From contig JBAWWY010000001.1 in NCBI GenBank assembly GCA_037144355.1, forward strand, positions 372,001 through 436,000: a stretch of 64,000 nt of DNA, written 5' to 3'. The first letter of the stretch is position 1; each line of letters opens with the position of its first letter. The translations under genes were made by a program, and so were the position numbers. Below the pieces are notes generated by a model that saw nothing but the letters and a program-made list of their open reading frames with translations, was not told where the DNA came from and ran no database searches. This stretch comes from JBAWWY01 sp037144355 (GTDB lineage Bacteria; Bacillota; Clostridia; Peptostreptococcales; Anaerovoracaceae). Below are positions 1 through 8,246 of this stretch, piece by piece.

Positions 1-819
1 GCACCATCAGTCTTAGCTGCAACAGCATCGTCAGGCATTGCAGCATTGACATGGAAAGATAATTCAAGCAACGAAGAAGGTTTTACTGTAGAACGGAAAG
101 CATCTGGTGGAAGCTTTAAATATCTTAACGGAACAAGTTCTGGCATGACGGCTCTAATTGATAATAGCTTGGTCGCAGGCACCTCTTATGTTTATCGCGT
201 CAAAGCAATCAACAGCACTTTGGGAGATTCTGCTTACTCAAATGAAGCGACTATTCTTGTTGGACTAATTGTTCCTGCTGCCGTAGATTTTTCATCAGCG
301 AGTAGCTGGGCGATTACTGAAATTCAAAAGGCTATTGATTATAAGCTGACCACGGACAAAGTTTTAAAAGATTTTACTAAAAAAATCACACGTGAAGAAT
401 TCTCAGAAATAGCAGTGAAGCTATATGAAGCGATTAGTGGGAAGGCTGCTGTATCAGATGCCAATCCATTTATCGATACTGCTAATATTGAAATACTGAA
501 AGCTTACAAATTAGGAATTGTCAAAGGAATGACGTTAAATACTTTTGCTCCAGACAACTCAATAACACGTCAGGAAATCAGCGTAATGTTGCTACGCGCT
601 TTAAAAGCGGCACGTCCAGGTGCTGACTATAGCATATTAGGGGCACCCGTAATAGCAGATGAAAAGGAAATTGCCAGTTGGGCTCTTGATGCAGTCAAAT
701 ACATGAATAAAGAAGGCATTATGAATGGCACAGGTGGCAATATAATCAATCCTAAAGGCAACACGACAAAAGAGCAGGCAATTGCATTGCTAAAGCGATT
801 GTATGAGAAAAGTAAATAA
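1..819 (+). CDS. C-terminal part of an SLH-domain surface protein with fibronectin type III module
   Basis: The frame is open from the first base, so the 5' end of the gene lies outside the window; 272 residues are visible. Residues about 1-88 form a fibronectin type III-like beta module (WKDNSSNEEGFTVER, YVYRVKAINS, YSNEA). Three S-layer homology repeats follow at about 93-145, 150-200 and 205-270, with the family's ITRxE-type motifs (ITREE, ITRQE, then a weaker TTKEQ). SLH triplets anchor proteins non-covalently to pyruvylated secondary cell-wall polymer. The gene for the pyruvylating enzyme, csaB, is at 43.5 kb in this window. The protein is therefore very probably exported and wall-attached; its catalytic or adhesive N-terminal part is unseen. 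A strong hairpin terminator follows the stop codon. Confidence 0.9.
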   Translation, partial: APSVLAATASSGIAALTWKDNSSNEEGFTVERKASGGSFKYLNGTSSGMTALIDNSLVAGTSYVYRVKAINSTLGDSAYSNEATILVGLIVPAAVDFSSASSWAITEIQKAIDYKLTTDKVLKDFTKKITREEFSEIAVKLYEAISGKAAVSDANPFIDTANIEILKAYKLGIVKGMTLNTFAPDNSITRQEISVMLLRALKAARPGADYSILGAPVIADEKEIASWALDAVKYMNKEGIMNGTGGNIINPKGNTTKEQAIALLKRLYEKSK

Positions 820-854
820 TTATAAGTATTAATATCAAATCCCAAATCATGACA

Positions 855-884
855 AAGGCATCCTCTCAAAAGTGAGGATGCCTT
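855..884. terminator. Bidirectional intrinsic terminator between SLH gene and pcm
   Basis: An 11-bp perfect stem, AAGGCATCCTC with GAGGATGCCTT, encloses an 8-base loop and is followed by TATTTAATT. It lies between two genes that converge on it and probably serves both. Confidence 0.85.
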
Positions 885-911
885 ATTTAATTCACATATG
901 AAATCCGCGTT

Positions 912-1493
912 TCACCAACCGTACTTTCCCTTTAACTCAACAAAGACAACTGTTCCCAGGGATATGGTTTTCGATTGCCCTCCCAGCTCTCTGGTTATTA
1001 AAAGAAGTTCCTGAAGTCCCTGATGTCCAACTGGAATTATCATCCTTCCTCCAGGTTTTAATTGGTCCACAAGCTCAGTTGGAACACTTCCTGCGGAAGC
1101 AGTTACAATTATCCTATCATAAGGAGCATTTTCGATCCAGCCCTCGCTGCCATCACCTATCTTATAAAAAATATTTGAATATCCAAGAAAATCAAGTCTC
1201 GCCTTGGCTTTTTCGGAAAGTTCAGGTATCCTTTCAATTGTATAAACTGCTTCGGAAAATTCTGCAAGCAATACAGTTTGATATCCAGATCCAGTTCCAA
1301 TTTCCAACACTCTGCTATCTCTATCTAGGTTAAGCTGCCTTGTCATCTCAAGGACAAGGCTAGGTTGTGAAATTGTCTGATCAAAACCAATGGGAAGCGG
1401 TAGGTCCAGATAAGCCCTTTTTTTATTTTCATTATCGATAAAATATGCCCTATCAAGATTCTGATAAAATTTTACCAGTTCCCTGTAATCCAT
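912..1493 (-). CDS. pcm: Protein-L-isoaspartate O-methyltransferase
   Basis: The 193-residue protein is a class I SAM-dependent methyltransferase that methylates L-isoaspartyl residues in damaged proteins and so starts their repair. Family motifs are clear: QTISQPSLVLEM near residue 40, the SAM-binding motif VLEIGTGSGYQTVLLAE near 63-79, YTIERIPEL (motif II) and the YDRIIVTASA segment near 122-131, followed by LKPGGRMIIPVG. Length is slightly below the usual 205-220. Start ATG has AAGGGG five bases upstream. It lies 15 bases downstream of the secreted glucosaminidase gene in the same direction, so cotranscription is possible. Cytoplasmic; confident call. Confidence 0.93.
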   Translation of the reverse strand: MDYRELVKFYQNLDRAYFIDNENKKRAYLDLPLPIGFDQTISQPSLVLEMTRQLNLDRDSRVLEIGTGSGYQTVLLAEFSEAVYTIERIPELSEKAKARLDFLGYSNIFYKIGDGSEGWIENAPYDRIIVTASAGSVPTELVDQLKPGGRMIIPVGHQGLQELLLITRELGGQSKTISLGTVVFVELKGKYGW

Positions 1494-1508
1494 TTTTACC
1501 CCTTCTTT

Positions 1509-3620
1509 TTAAATACTGACTTGGTCCAGCTTCTCCAAGTTGTAGAGTTTTATAATATTCATGAGTTTGAGCGGGTATTTGGAGTCGGTCGCATATCCAG
1601 CTCTTCTTAAAGCCCAGGCTCCCTGGGTGCTGTCATTCATCACATCTCTGAAAATCCCGTATCGGCTAAGGGTTAGCAGCAACTTTTTATGGTCTGCCCA
1701 ACTTTCTCCAACATTGTTGTAAGCTCTAAATTCGGCATCTACTCTATATGATACACCATTGTATTCTTCCCATGTGTTGGAAGTAACCGAGCCTAATGTC
1801 CCCTTGCCTTTGATTCCGAATAGGTTGTAAGAAACCTGCCCATTATATTTATCAACAGGGATACTTTGCCCCCATCCTGATTCCAATATTGCCTGTGCTG
1901 TTTGAAGCGCTGCCGACATTCCCGTAGTCTTCATAGAGTTTGATGCAAGCCCAGATGCAAAGGTTATGAATTGACTCTTCTCAATAACTGGAACTGCGGT
2001 ATAAAGTTTCCCAGTATAGATTTTAACTGCAACTGAATCGCTGGAAATTGTTTTGCCTCCGGAATATATTCCTTCTGCATGAATTTTCCAGTTCCCCGAC
2101 AGTCCTTGTGCTGGTGAATATGAATACTCCGCAAGTGTATCACTTCCGCTGGCGATTACTTTTTTTGCTCCAGTATTCGAATTTGTCATGATGAATTTCA
2201 AACTACTTAAGGAAACATTACTGACAGCCTTAATTTTAATGGATCCAGAAATAACCTGGTCCGGACCGACACCTTCCATGAGCAGTCTGGGAGCTCCAGG
2301 CAGATTAACTTTTATCCTGCTGCTTGAATAAGTTGATCCTTTAGTATCCGTCGCTCTCACAAAAAGTTCCTTTGTCCCACTTTGACTTGGCCCAGGGAAC
2401 CACTTGTAACTGACATAACCTACTTTTGCCAAAATTGTTTCCACTCCTGTCCCTGAATCTACCATTACGTATTCAGTTCCAGTTACCTGAAAATTCCTAT
2501 TGGCCCAAAGCGTAACCGGTTTATCAATTGTATTTCCACTCGCAACCCCACCTAAGGAAATTTTAGGTGCTATAGAAACTTGCGCTAAAACCGGCTGGCT
2601 TTCATATGATTGGCCATCCTGGTCATATGCAATTGCCTTTATTGAAATATTTCCATTATCTTCCGTCATTGGGACCCAGCTATATGTTCCTTGTGGATCC
2701 CATTCAGCTGTAAGAAATGTTTTAATATTATCTAAATTAGTAATCTCGTATTTGACATAAGACGCTGAAAAATTAGAATTTACTGAAAGTGAGACACTAT
2801 TTTGAATAACATCACCTTCAGCCACTCCAGACAATGATACTATTGGTTCAAGAGCTATTTGAACGGGAATTGCGTCACCTGCAAGAAAATTACCATTCGA
2901 ATCATATACTGCTGCTATAAGTATCTTGCTTCCATTTTCTTTAATATCTGGCAACCACTTGTAGGTTGATTCTAAAACACTTCCTCTGGCTGCTACAGCT
3001 CCTATTCCACTATCTGGATTAATTATTAGAAATTTGATTTCAGTTGCCCCATCAGGAATCTTAGTTGGAAATGCCGCCGCAAGCCATGTCGTTCCAGTTA
3101 TTGTTTGATTTGACTGAATCGATGTAATTTCCATGTCAAAAAAAGGTTGGATATCTGCTGATTGTGAAGAGTCCACATATACAGTCCTGCTTACGTCTTC
3201 CCAATTGACGCCTACCCCAAGGGCATTGCTTACCAGTCTGAGAGGAACATAAGTATGCTCATTTATTATATAAGGTGCTACATCACAAATCCCGTAAGTT
3301 GTTTCATCATTTGTGTAAGAAACCAGATGGCTATCTATCCTTAGAAGCACAGATTTTCCGTCCTTATTGATAAGAACTGTTCTGTCAAGATTGTTCCAAG
3401 TTACTTCAGCCCCAAGTTCTTCGGAAACGAAACGTACTGGTACTAGAGTTCTTCCATTTTGGAATATTGGTTCGGCAGATGCCGTTATATCTTTTCCATC
3501 TACTATGAGTTTAATCGGGTTTTCCGCAATGGCATTTGGAGCAATCCAAAGACCAAAGACCAATACAAATATCAAAGCAAAAGCTGAACTTTTAACGTAT
3601 AGTTTTTTTACCATATTCAT
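1509..3620 (-). CDS. Secreted glucosaminidase (GH73) with copper-amine-oxidase-like N domain and four internal repeats
   Basis: The 703-residue protein has an N-terminal signal peptide (about 1-32, cleavage after AIA). Residues 36-150 are a copper amine oxidase N-terminal-like module (LVPVRFVSEELGAEVTW, YVPLRLVSNALGVGVNW), common in clostridial wall proteins and not itself catalytic. Four degenerate Ig-like repeats of about 90-95 residues follow (165-257, 258-352, 353-441, 442-536), each with a YxWxP-type motif and a downstream DxxG turn. The C-terminus (about 545-703) is a mannosyl-glycoprotein endo-beta-N-acetylglucosaminidase/FlgJ-type domain with the probable catalytic glutamate in AILESGWG (E580) and the NLFGIKG motif. 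It should cleave glycan strands of peptidoglycan. The ATG nine bases after AGGAGG is the chosen start. Confidence 0.9.
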   Translation of the reverse strand: MNMVKKLYVKSSAFALIFVLVFGLWIAPNAIAENPIKLIVDGKDITASAEPIFQNGRTLVPVRFVSEELGAEVTWNNLDRTVLINKDGKSVLLRIDSHLVSYTNDETTYGICDVAPYIINEHTYVPLRLVSNALGVGVNWEDVSRTVYVDSSQSADIQPFFDMEITSIQSNQTITGTTWLAAAFPTKIPDGATEIKFLIINPDSGIGAVAARGSVLESTYKWLPDIKENGSKILIAAVYDSNGNFLAGDAIPVQIALEPIVSLSGVAEGDVIQNSVSLSVNSNFSASYVKYEITNLDNIKTFLTAEWDPQGTYSWVPMTEDNGNISIKAIAYDQDGQSYESQPVLAQVSIAPKISLGGVASGNTIDKPVTLWANRNFQVTGTEYVMVDSGTGVETILAKVGYVSYKWFPGPSQSGTKELFVRATDTKGSTYSSSRIKVNLPGAPRLLMEGVGPDQVISGSIKIKAVSNVSLSSLKFIMTNSNTGAKKVIASGSDTLAEYSYSPAQGLSGNWKIHAEGIYSGGKTISSDSVAVKIYTGKLYTAVPVIEKSQFITFASGLASNSMKTTGMSAALQTAQAILESGWGQSIPVDKYNGQVSYNLFGIKGKGTLGSVTSNTWEEYNGVSYRVDAEFRAYNNVGESWADHKKLLLTLSRYGIFRDVMNDSTQGAWALRRAGYATDSKYPLKLMNIIKLYNLEKLDQVSI

Positions 3621-3740
3621 CCTCTATTTCCTCCTAGTTTCAAAGCATGCATTATCTTTACCCTTTATTATACTACTTTGACGCTCTGAAAGAGCCATAA
3701 ATATGGATTAACAATGAATTTATATTTAAATGACGAGAAA

Positions 3741-3767
3741 AGCCGTATCAGTTTTCGTGATACAGCT
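3741..3767 (-). terminator. Intrinsic terminator of the FlxA-like gene
   Basis: On the minus strand AGCTGTATCA and TGATACGGCT form a 10-bp stem with one G-U pair and a 7-base loop, followed by TTTCTC. It sits 57 bases past the stop of the FlxA-like gene. Confidence 0.7.
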
Positions 3768-3823
3768 ATAATTTCTTAACCCAGTTGTTTAGTATATTTC
3801 TTAATCCCAAAAGCGCTTTATTG

Positions 3824-4129
3824 TTAGGCTATTGCATCGAGGCTATGACCTGATGGTGGTTTCTTGGGAGTGCTTGAAGTTCCTGATAAATTGTTCTGAG
3901 TGCTTGATTGTTGAGTTTGCATTCTAATTATTTGCGCTTGTATTTGTTGAATCTGATTTTCAATCAGTTGAACCTTTTGCTGTTTTATTTCAGCTTTATC
4001 ATTGCTTTTGTTTTCATTCGTAAGTTTCAATTGAAGATTTTTAAGTTGTTCCTCAAGACTCTCGATGGAACTGTCGATGCCCGATGTGGAAATGGCTTTC
4101 AATCCAGAAGTTGCTGATGTAATGTCCAA
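3824..4129 (-). CDS. FlxA-like coiled-coil protein
   Basis: About 101 residues, dominated by a glutamine-, lysine- and leucine-rich coiled coil (residues about 20-75: SLEEQLKNLQLKL, then QKVQLIENQIQQIQAQIIRM) and a Ser/Thr/Pro-rich tail (STPKKPPSGHS). This matches the FlxA-like family; in E. coli flxA is a FliA-dependent gene of unknown function. I place the start at the TTG at 4127-4129, six bases after GGGAGGTG. The GTG at 4136-4138 would lie inside that ribosome binding site. No signal peptide is visible. A near-consensus sigma-28 promoter lies just upstream, which ties it to motility regulation although no other flagellar gene is in the window. The family call is moderate and the biochemical role unknown. 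Confidence 0.75.
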   Translation of the reverse strand: MDITSATSGLKAISTSGIDSSIESLEEQLKNLQLKLTNENKSNDKAEIKQQKVQLIENQIQQIQAQIIRMQTQQSSTQNNLSGTSSTPKKPPSGHSLDAIA

Positions 4130-4161
4130 TTTATACACCTCCCTATTTATTCTTATCTATA

Positions 4162-4188
4162 TTATCGGTTGTTTACAAATAAAATTTA
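4162..4188 (-). promoter_or_regulatory. Sigma-28 (SigD/FliA-type) promoter of the FlxA-like gene
   Basis: On the minus strand the sequence is TAAA, 15 bases, then ACCGATAA. The SigD/FliA consensus is TAAA-N15-GCCGATAA, so 11 of 12 consensus positions match with the exact spacer. The predicted start of transcription is about 25 bases upstream of the TTG start codon. Confidence 0.72.
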
Positions 4189-4286
4189 GGATTATAAATG
4201 TTATTATTTAAATTATATTGATTTTTTAGCAAATTATTCGATAAAATCTATTTTGGAATAGACTTTGACAAGAACTGGCAGTATGA

Positions 4287-4315
4287 TTGAAAAAATGACT
4301 TAAAATGATTACAAT
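4287..4315 (+). promoter_or_regulatory. Sigma-A type promoter of the acetolactate synthase gene
   Basis: TTGAAA (4287-4292), a 17-base spacer and TACAAT (4310-4315) give a near-consensus housekeeping promoter. The leader would be only about 17 bases, with GGAGAAAA before the ATG at 4339. Confidence 0.6.
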
Positions 4316-4338
4316 GTGAAAGATTTGGAGAAAATTTA

Positions 4339-5997
4339 ATGAATACTGCTGATTTGGTTATCAAATGCCTGGAAGAGGAAGAAGTCGAGTATATTTTTGG
4401 TATACCTGGCGAGGAAACTCTTGACTTGATCAATGCAATCCAAGAGTCCGAAAAAATAGAATTTATTACCACCCGCCATGAGCAGGGTGCCGCCTTTATG
4501 GCTGATATCTATGGCAGGCTTACAGGAAAAGCAGGTGTGTGCCTTGCCACCCTGGGACCTGGTGCAACAAATCTTGTCACCGGAGTTGCCGATGCTAATC
4601 TTGACGGAGCTCCACTTGTTGCCATTACAGGGCAGGTTGGAACCGACAAGATGCATATCACATCCCACCAATATCTTGATTTGACCAAGATGTTTGAACC
4701 AATAACAAAGCGAACGAAGCAAATAGTTCGTCCGGATACTGTTCCAGAAATTGTGCGAATTGCATTTAAATATGCTGAAAATATAAAGCCAGGTGCAACT
4801 CATATTGATCTTCCTACAAATATCGCCAAAATGACCGTCACCGGAGTTCCTCTCAAAAGGAAAGTCCCCAATGCAGGTTTTGCAACTTTTGAATCAATTG
4901 AAATGGCGGCAAGGATGATTTCAGAGGCGCAAAATCCAGTTGTAATAGTTGGATCCGATGCAGTTCATGCTGATGCCAGTGAAGCACTCACCATGTTCGC
5001 CAATACTCTGAAAATACCTGTTGTAAATACCATGATGGCCAAGGGCATGATTTCTTTTGAAAACGAATATTCCATGTGGACAATTGGAATCCCTCAGAGA
5101 GACTATATAAACCAACTCTTTGACAGGGCAGATGTGGTAATCGCAATCGGTTATGATATTGTCGAACTTAATCCCAGCAAATGGAATAGAAACAACAGCA
5201 TCGACATTCTTCATATTGGGTATGAGATGTCCCATGTAAATAAATACTATCAGCCTAAGGTTGAAGTGGTTGGCGATATGAAATACTCCATAAATCAGAT
5301 CCTCGCCCATGCCAAAAGAGACAGCATACCGGAATTCGCATTGGAATTAAGGAGAAAAATCAAATCCGAACATGAAAGCTACTCAAACGATATTTCCTTC
5401 CCAATGAAACCCCAACGTATAATCAATGATATACAGAAAGTTCTTGGAGAGGATGACATTCTGATTTCAGATGTAGGCGCTCATAAAATGTGGATTGCCC
5501 GGCACTATAACTGCCATAATCCAAATACATGCATAATATCCAATGGTTTTGCTTCCATGGGAATTGCAATACCTGGAGCAGTAGCTGCAAAGCTGGTCAA
5601 TCCCGGCAAAAAAGTTCTTGCCGTCACCGGAGACGGTGGCTTCATGATGAATAGCCAGGAGCTGGAAACCGCCTGTCGCATAGGCACTCCTTTCGTTACT
5701 CTGATTATGAACGATGAAAGCTATGGGCTTATCAAATGGAAACAACTGGAACAATTCAATAAATCCGCGTATGTGGACTTTACCAATCCCGACTTCCAAC
5801 TTTATGCTGAAGCGATGCATTGCAAAGGTTATCGAATCGAAAAGGCCGAGGACCTGATTCCCACCCTAATTGATGCCTTTACCCAAATCGTTCCATCTAT
5901 AATCGACTGCCGTGTTGATTACAGCGAAAATATAAAACTTACACAGCATTTGAATGAAATCGACTGTATTTTATATGAGCCCCCTGGCTCAGTATGA
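4339..5997 (+). CDS. Acetolactate synthase (TPP-dependent, AlsS/IlvB family)
   Basis: The 552-residue enzyme condenses two pyruvates to 2-acetolactate with loss of CO2. The N-terminal TPP domain contains the catalytic glutamate in TTRHEQGAAFMADIYGR (near residue 48) and LATLGPGATNLVTG. The central domain is followed by the C-terminal TPP-binding motif GDGGFMMNSQELETA...IMNDESYG. The gene stands alone: there is no small regulatory subunit (ilvN/ilvH) or ilvC beside it. That is typical of catabolic, acetoin-type synthases, but no acetolactate decarboxylase is adjacent either. The role could be valine/isoleucine synthesis together with the ilvD at 48.9 kb, or overflow metabolism; sequence alone does not decide. 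It has its own promoter and terminator. Confidence 0.88.
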   Translation: MNTADLVIKCLEEEEVEYIFGIPGEETLDLINAIQESEKIEFITTRHEQGAAFMADIYGRLTGKAGVCLATLGPGATNLVTGVADANLDGAPLVAITGQVGTDKMHITSHQYLDLTKMFEPITKRTKQIVRPDTVPEIVRIAFKYAENIKPGATHIDLPTNIAKMTVTGVPLKRKVPNAGFATFESIEMAARMISEAQNPVVIVGSDAVHADASEALTMFANTLKIPVVNTMMAKGMISFENEYSMWTIGIPQRDYINQLFDRADVVIAIGYDIVELNPSKWNRNNSIDILHIGYEMSHVNKYYQPKVEVVGDMKYSINQILAHAKRDSIPEFALELRRKIKSEHESYSNDISFPMKPQRIINDIQKVLGEDDILISDVGAHKMWIARHYNCHNPNTCIISNGFASMGIAIPGAVAAKLVNPGKKVLAVTGDGGFMMNSQELETACRIGTPFVTLIMNDESYGLIKWKQLEQFNKSAYVDFTNPDFQLYAEAMHCKGYRIEKAEDLIPTLIDAFTQIVPSIIDCRVDYSENIKLTQHLNEIDCILYEPPGSV

Positions 5998-6029
5998 CAA
6001 ACGTTTTAATAAATATTGAATTGCGAAAA

Positions 6030-6056
6030 GAAGCCCAGGCAAAACACCTGGGCTTC
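6030..6056. terminator. Bidirectional intrinsic terminator
   Basis: GAAGCCCAGG and CCTGGGCTTC form a 10-bp perfect stem with a 7-base loop between the convergent acetolactate synthase and nitroreductase genes. Confidence 0.8.
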
Positions 6057-6072
6057 AGTAATATGAATGCAA

Positions 6073-6573
6073 TTAATACTTTTCGTAATGAATCCTATTT
6101 GATTCAAATCTGTCGATAGGTTCCTTGACTTCCAGTGGATAACCAATTGCTACTATTGCAAATGGCTCAATATTTTCTGGCAAGGCACACGCTGAGCTTA
6201 CCTTCTCCATGCAGTCTGCAAGTGGTGCAATTCCAATCCAAACTGCGCCAAGATCCAAGTCTACCGCCTCCAATAGAAGGTTCTGCGTGGCTGCGGCAAG
6301 ATCTTTTTCCCAATCCTCGGGATACTGGAATAGATTCCTATTCCCAAGCATTACTATGGCAAGTGGGGCTTTTGCAACCATCATGGAATATGGGCTTGCG
6401 AAGGACAATTGTCTTAATATTTCCTTATCCTCTACTACGAGAAATTCCCATGGCCGTTGGTTTCCTGATGTTGGTGCCTGCATGGCAGCTCTTAAAAGTT
6501 TTTCAATCTTTTCTTTTTCCACCGGCTTGTCAATATATTTCCTTATGCTTCTTCTCTTGAAAATTGCGTCCAA
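6073..6573 (-). CDS. Nitroreductase family FMN-dependent oxidoreductase
   Basis: The 166-residue protein has the hallmarks of the short, FMN-binding nitroreductase family: the N-terminal RRSIRKYIDKPV motif that contacts the FMN phosphate, APTSGNQRPWEF near residue 34, and GAVWIGIAPLADC followed by the AIGYP motif near the C-terminus. Such enzymes reduce nitro compounds or quinones with NAD(P)H; the natural substrate cannot be read from the sequence. The start codon is TTG (6571-6573) with GGAGGG eight bases upstream. It has no close partner gene on the same strand: the next minus-strand gene ends with a start 82 bases upstream. Confidence 0.88.
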   Translation of the reverse strand: MDAIFKRRSIRKYIDKPVEKEKIEKLLRAAMQAPTSGNQRPWEFLVVEDKEILRQLSFASPYSMMVAKAPLAIVMLGNRNLFQYPEDWEKDLAAATQNLLLEAVDLDLGAVWIGIAPLADCMEKVSSACALPENIEPFAIVAIGYPLEVKEPIDRFESNRIHYEKY

Positions 6574-6654
6574 TTCTTGTTCCCTCCATAATTAACAGTT
6601 GTTTTAATATTATTTACATAATCATATGTTTATTTTCCGTCTTGAGAGTTTTTG

Positions 6655-7266
6655 CTAAGCAGTTTCAAGCTCGGCCATGCATCTTTCTTTCAGCAGTTTT
6701 AAAGCTGAAATTCCTTCGCCCAACCAGATTTTCCTGCTTTCACCTTCAATTATAAGCGGCATCCTGTCATGTATTGGAATCACATATTCATTGGCTTCGG
6801 TTGTGATAATGGTAAAGACTTCCTTTTCAATTCCAGCTGAATCCAGAATCCTATTATATATGCCAGCCATATATAGCATCTTTCCGCTCTCAAGCTTAAT
6901 CAAGTGCTTTGTCTTTTCTTTTGTATCTTCTTTCTTTTCCCACTCGAAATATCCGGTAGCAGGAATTAGGCATCTGTTGTATTTCACCAGTTCCCGAAAC
7001 ATGGGCTTCTCATCCACAGTTTCGGCTCTGGAGTTTATTATCAACCCTTTGTTGTCCCACTTTGGAAAACCCCACTCCATGAGCCATGGGATCACATTGC
7101 CTGAAGATCCGGATATAAGAACAGGTGCTGTGTCCCCTGGAAAAACTTCTCCATTTTTCATCTTCTCCAACTTTGGAGATCCGGCGAATTTTTTGTCAAG
7201 AAGCTCACATATTTTCTGCATCTCCACATCGTCTATATCCTTTTGAAAATTATATCTTCCGCACAT
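6655..7266 (-). CDS. SRAP-domain DNA-protein crosslink protein (YedK/HMCES family)
   Basis: I place the start at the ATG giving MCGRYNF, because the family needs cysteine at position 2 after methionine removal; it crosslinks covalently to abasic sites in single-stranded DNA and shields them. GAGG lies eight bases upstream. The 203-residue protein carries other family signatures: NSRAETVDEKPMFRE, RCLIPATGYFEW (with a catalytic-type glutamate) and the late histidine segment IPIHDRMPLII. Longer in-frame upstream codons exist but would hide the cysteine. It lies directly downstream of the EamA transporter gene (10-base gap), and a Y-family polymerase gene is nearby, consistent with a DNA-damage neighbourhood. 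Confidence 0.92.
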   Translation of the reverse strand: MCGRYNFQKDIDDVEMQKICELLDKKFAGSPKLEKMKNGEVFPGDTAPVLISGSSGNVIPWLMEWGFPKWDNKGLIINSRAETVDEKPMFRELVKYNRCLIPATGYFEWEKKEDTKEKTKHLIKLESGKMLYMAGIYNRILDSAGIEKEVFTIITTEANEYVIPIHDRMPLIIEGESRKIWLGEGISALKLLKERCMAELETA

Positions 7267-7276
7267 TTTATTTTCC

Positions 7277-8221
7277 TCATATAATTGGTTTCGGATTGTC
7301 GATTTTTTCCGCGAAAAAGTTGCTTCCCCAGACTCCTGCAATTATCATTATTCCTCCAACCATCTGATACCAGTAAAATGATTCATGCCTGAATATAACC
7401 CCAGCCAATATGGCGATTATTGTAACAAGATTGGTGAAGACAGATGCCCTTGAAGCCGGGATTTTTGAAATCATATAATTGAACATAAAAAATGCAACTA
7501 TTGAAGACAATATCCCAAGATACAATAGTGGAAGCAATGACGAGAAACTCAATTGAAAAAGATTTGCCTGATCCGGTGCCAAGCCCATTAGCTGTTGTCC
7601 AATGAATATTAGATTGAAAACTATTGCCCCAACCCACATCATTACAAATGTTATTTCAACTGGTGTAAACATCTTTGAATATCTCTTTGAAAGTATATTG
7701 TACACGGCTCCTGCCAGCACTGCTCCCATAAGAACTATCATACCTAAAAAATCTCCGGTAGGTGCAAAATCTCCAGAAAACACAAGTATGAAAACCACTC
7801 CTCCTACAGAGAGGAGTATGGCTAGATACTGCATTATATTTGGCCGTTCTCCGAGAAATATTACAGCCATGATAGTTACAAATATTGGTATCAACGCAAT
7901 CATCATACCTGCCTGAGACGAAGACGTCAGTTGAACCCCCATAGTCTCGCAAATAAAGTAGATGATTGGTTGGAAAAATGACAAAACAATCAACGGCAGT
8001 ATGGGCTTTCCTTTGAAACGTATCCTGATAGCCCTAGTACCCACCAGGAGGGTTATAACCATTGCCGCTATGGCAAACCTATATGCAATGAGTTCCATCG
8101 GGCTAAAGGTGTCTAGGGCGGTCTTGGTAAACATGAATGACAAGCCAAATATTAGAGATATTCCCAACCCTGCACCATATGGCAGGTAATGCTCTATTTT
8201 ATTACGGGTTTTCAATTTCAT
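7277..8221 (-). CDS. EamA/DMT-family transporter (first of three)
   Basis: The 314-residue integral membrane protein has the duplicated EamA architecture of ten predicted transmembrane helices (for example GLGISLIFGLSFMFTKTAL, LVVL-type helices through residue 300). The conserved start of repeat 1 reads SFMFTKTALDTFSPMELIAYRF and of repeat 2 GAVLAGAVYNILSKRYSKMFTPVEITFVMM. Members export metabolites or amino acids; the substrate cannot be inferred. The start has GGAGGGG upstream. Two other members occur at 22.9 and 31.1 kb. It is probably cotranscribed with the downstream SRAP gene. Confidence 0.9.
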   Translation of the reverse strand: MKLKTRNKIEHYLPYGAGLGISLIFGLSFMFTKTALDTFSPMELIAYRFAIAAMVITLLVGTRAIRIRFKGKPILPLIVLSFFQPIIYFICETMGVQLTSSSQAGMMIALIPIFVTIMAVIFLGERPNIMQYLAILLSVGGVVFILVFSGDFAPTGDFLGMIVLMGAVLAGAVYNILSKRYSKMFTPVEITFVMMWVGAIVFNLIFIGQQLMGLAPDQANLFQLSFSSLLPLLYLGILSSIVAFFMFNYMISKIPASRASVFTNLVTIIAILAGVIFRHESFYWYQMVGGIMIIAGVWGSNFFAEKIDNPKPII

Positions 8222-8246
8222 AAATCAAGCCCCTCCATAGTTGCTT

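Noticed and set aside
4129..4138. GTG at 4136-4138 as start codon of the FlxA-like gene
   Set aside because: That GTG is part of the GGGAGGTG ribosome binding site; the TTG six bases downstream has normal spacing.
4336..4803. A 155-codon minus-strand frame opposite the acetolactate synthase gene
   Set aside because: It is antisense to the conserved TPP domain of the synthase and its product looks random in composition (cysteine- and serine-rich).
7267..7341. A 25-codon N-terminal extension of the SRAP protein
   Set aside because: The family requires cysteine at position 2, which only the internal ATG at 7264-7266 provides, and that ATG has a good ribosome binding site.
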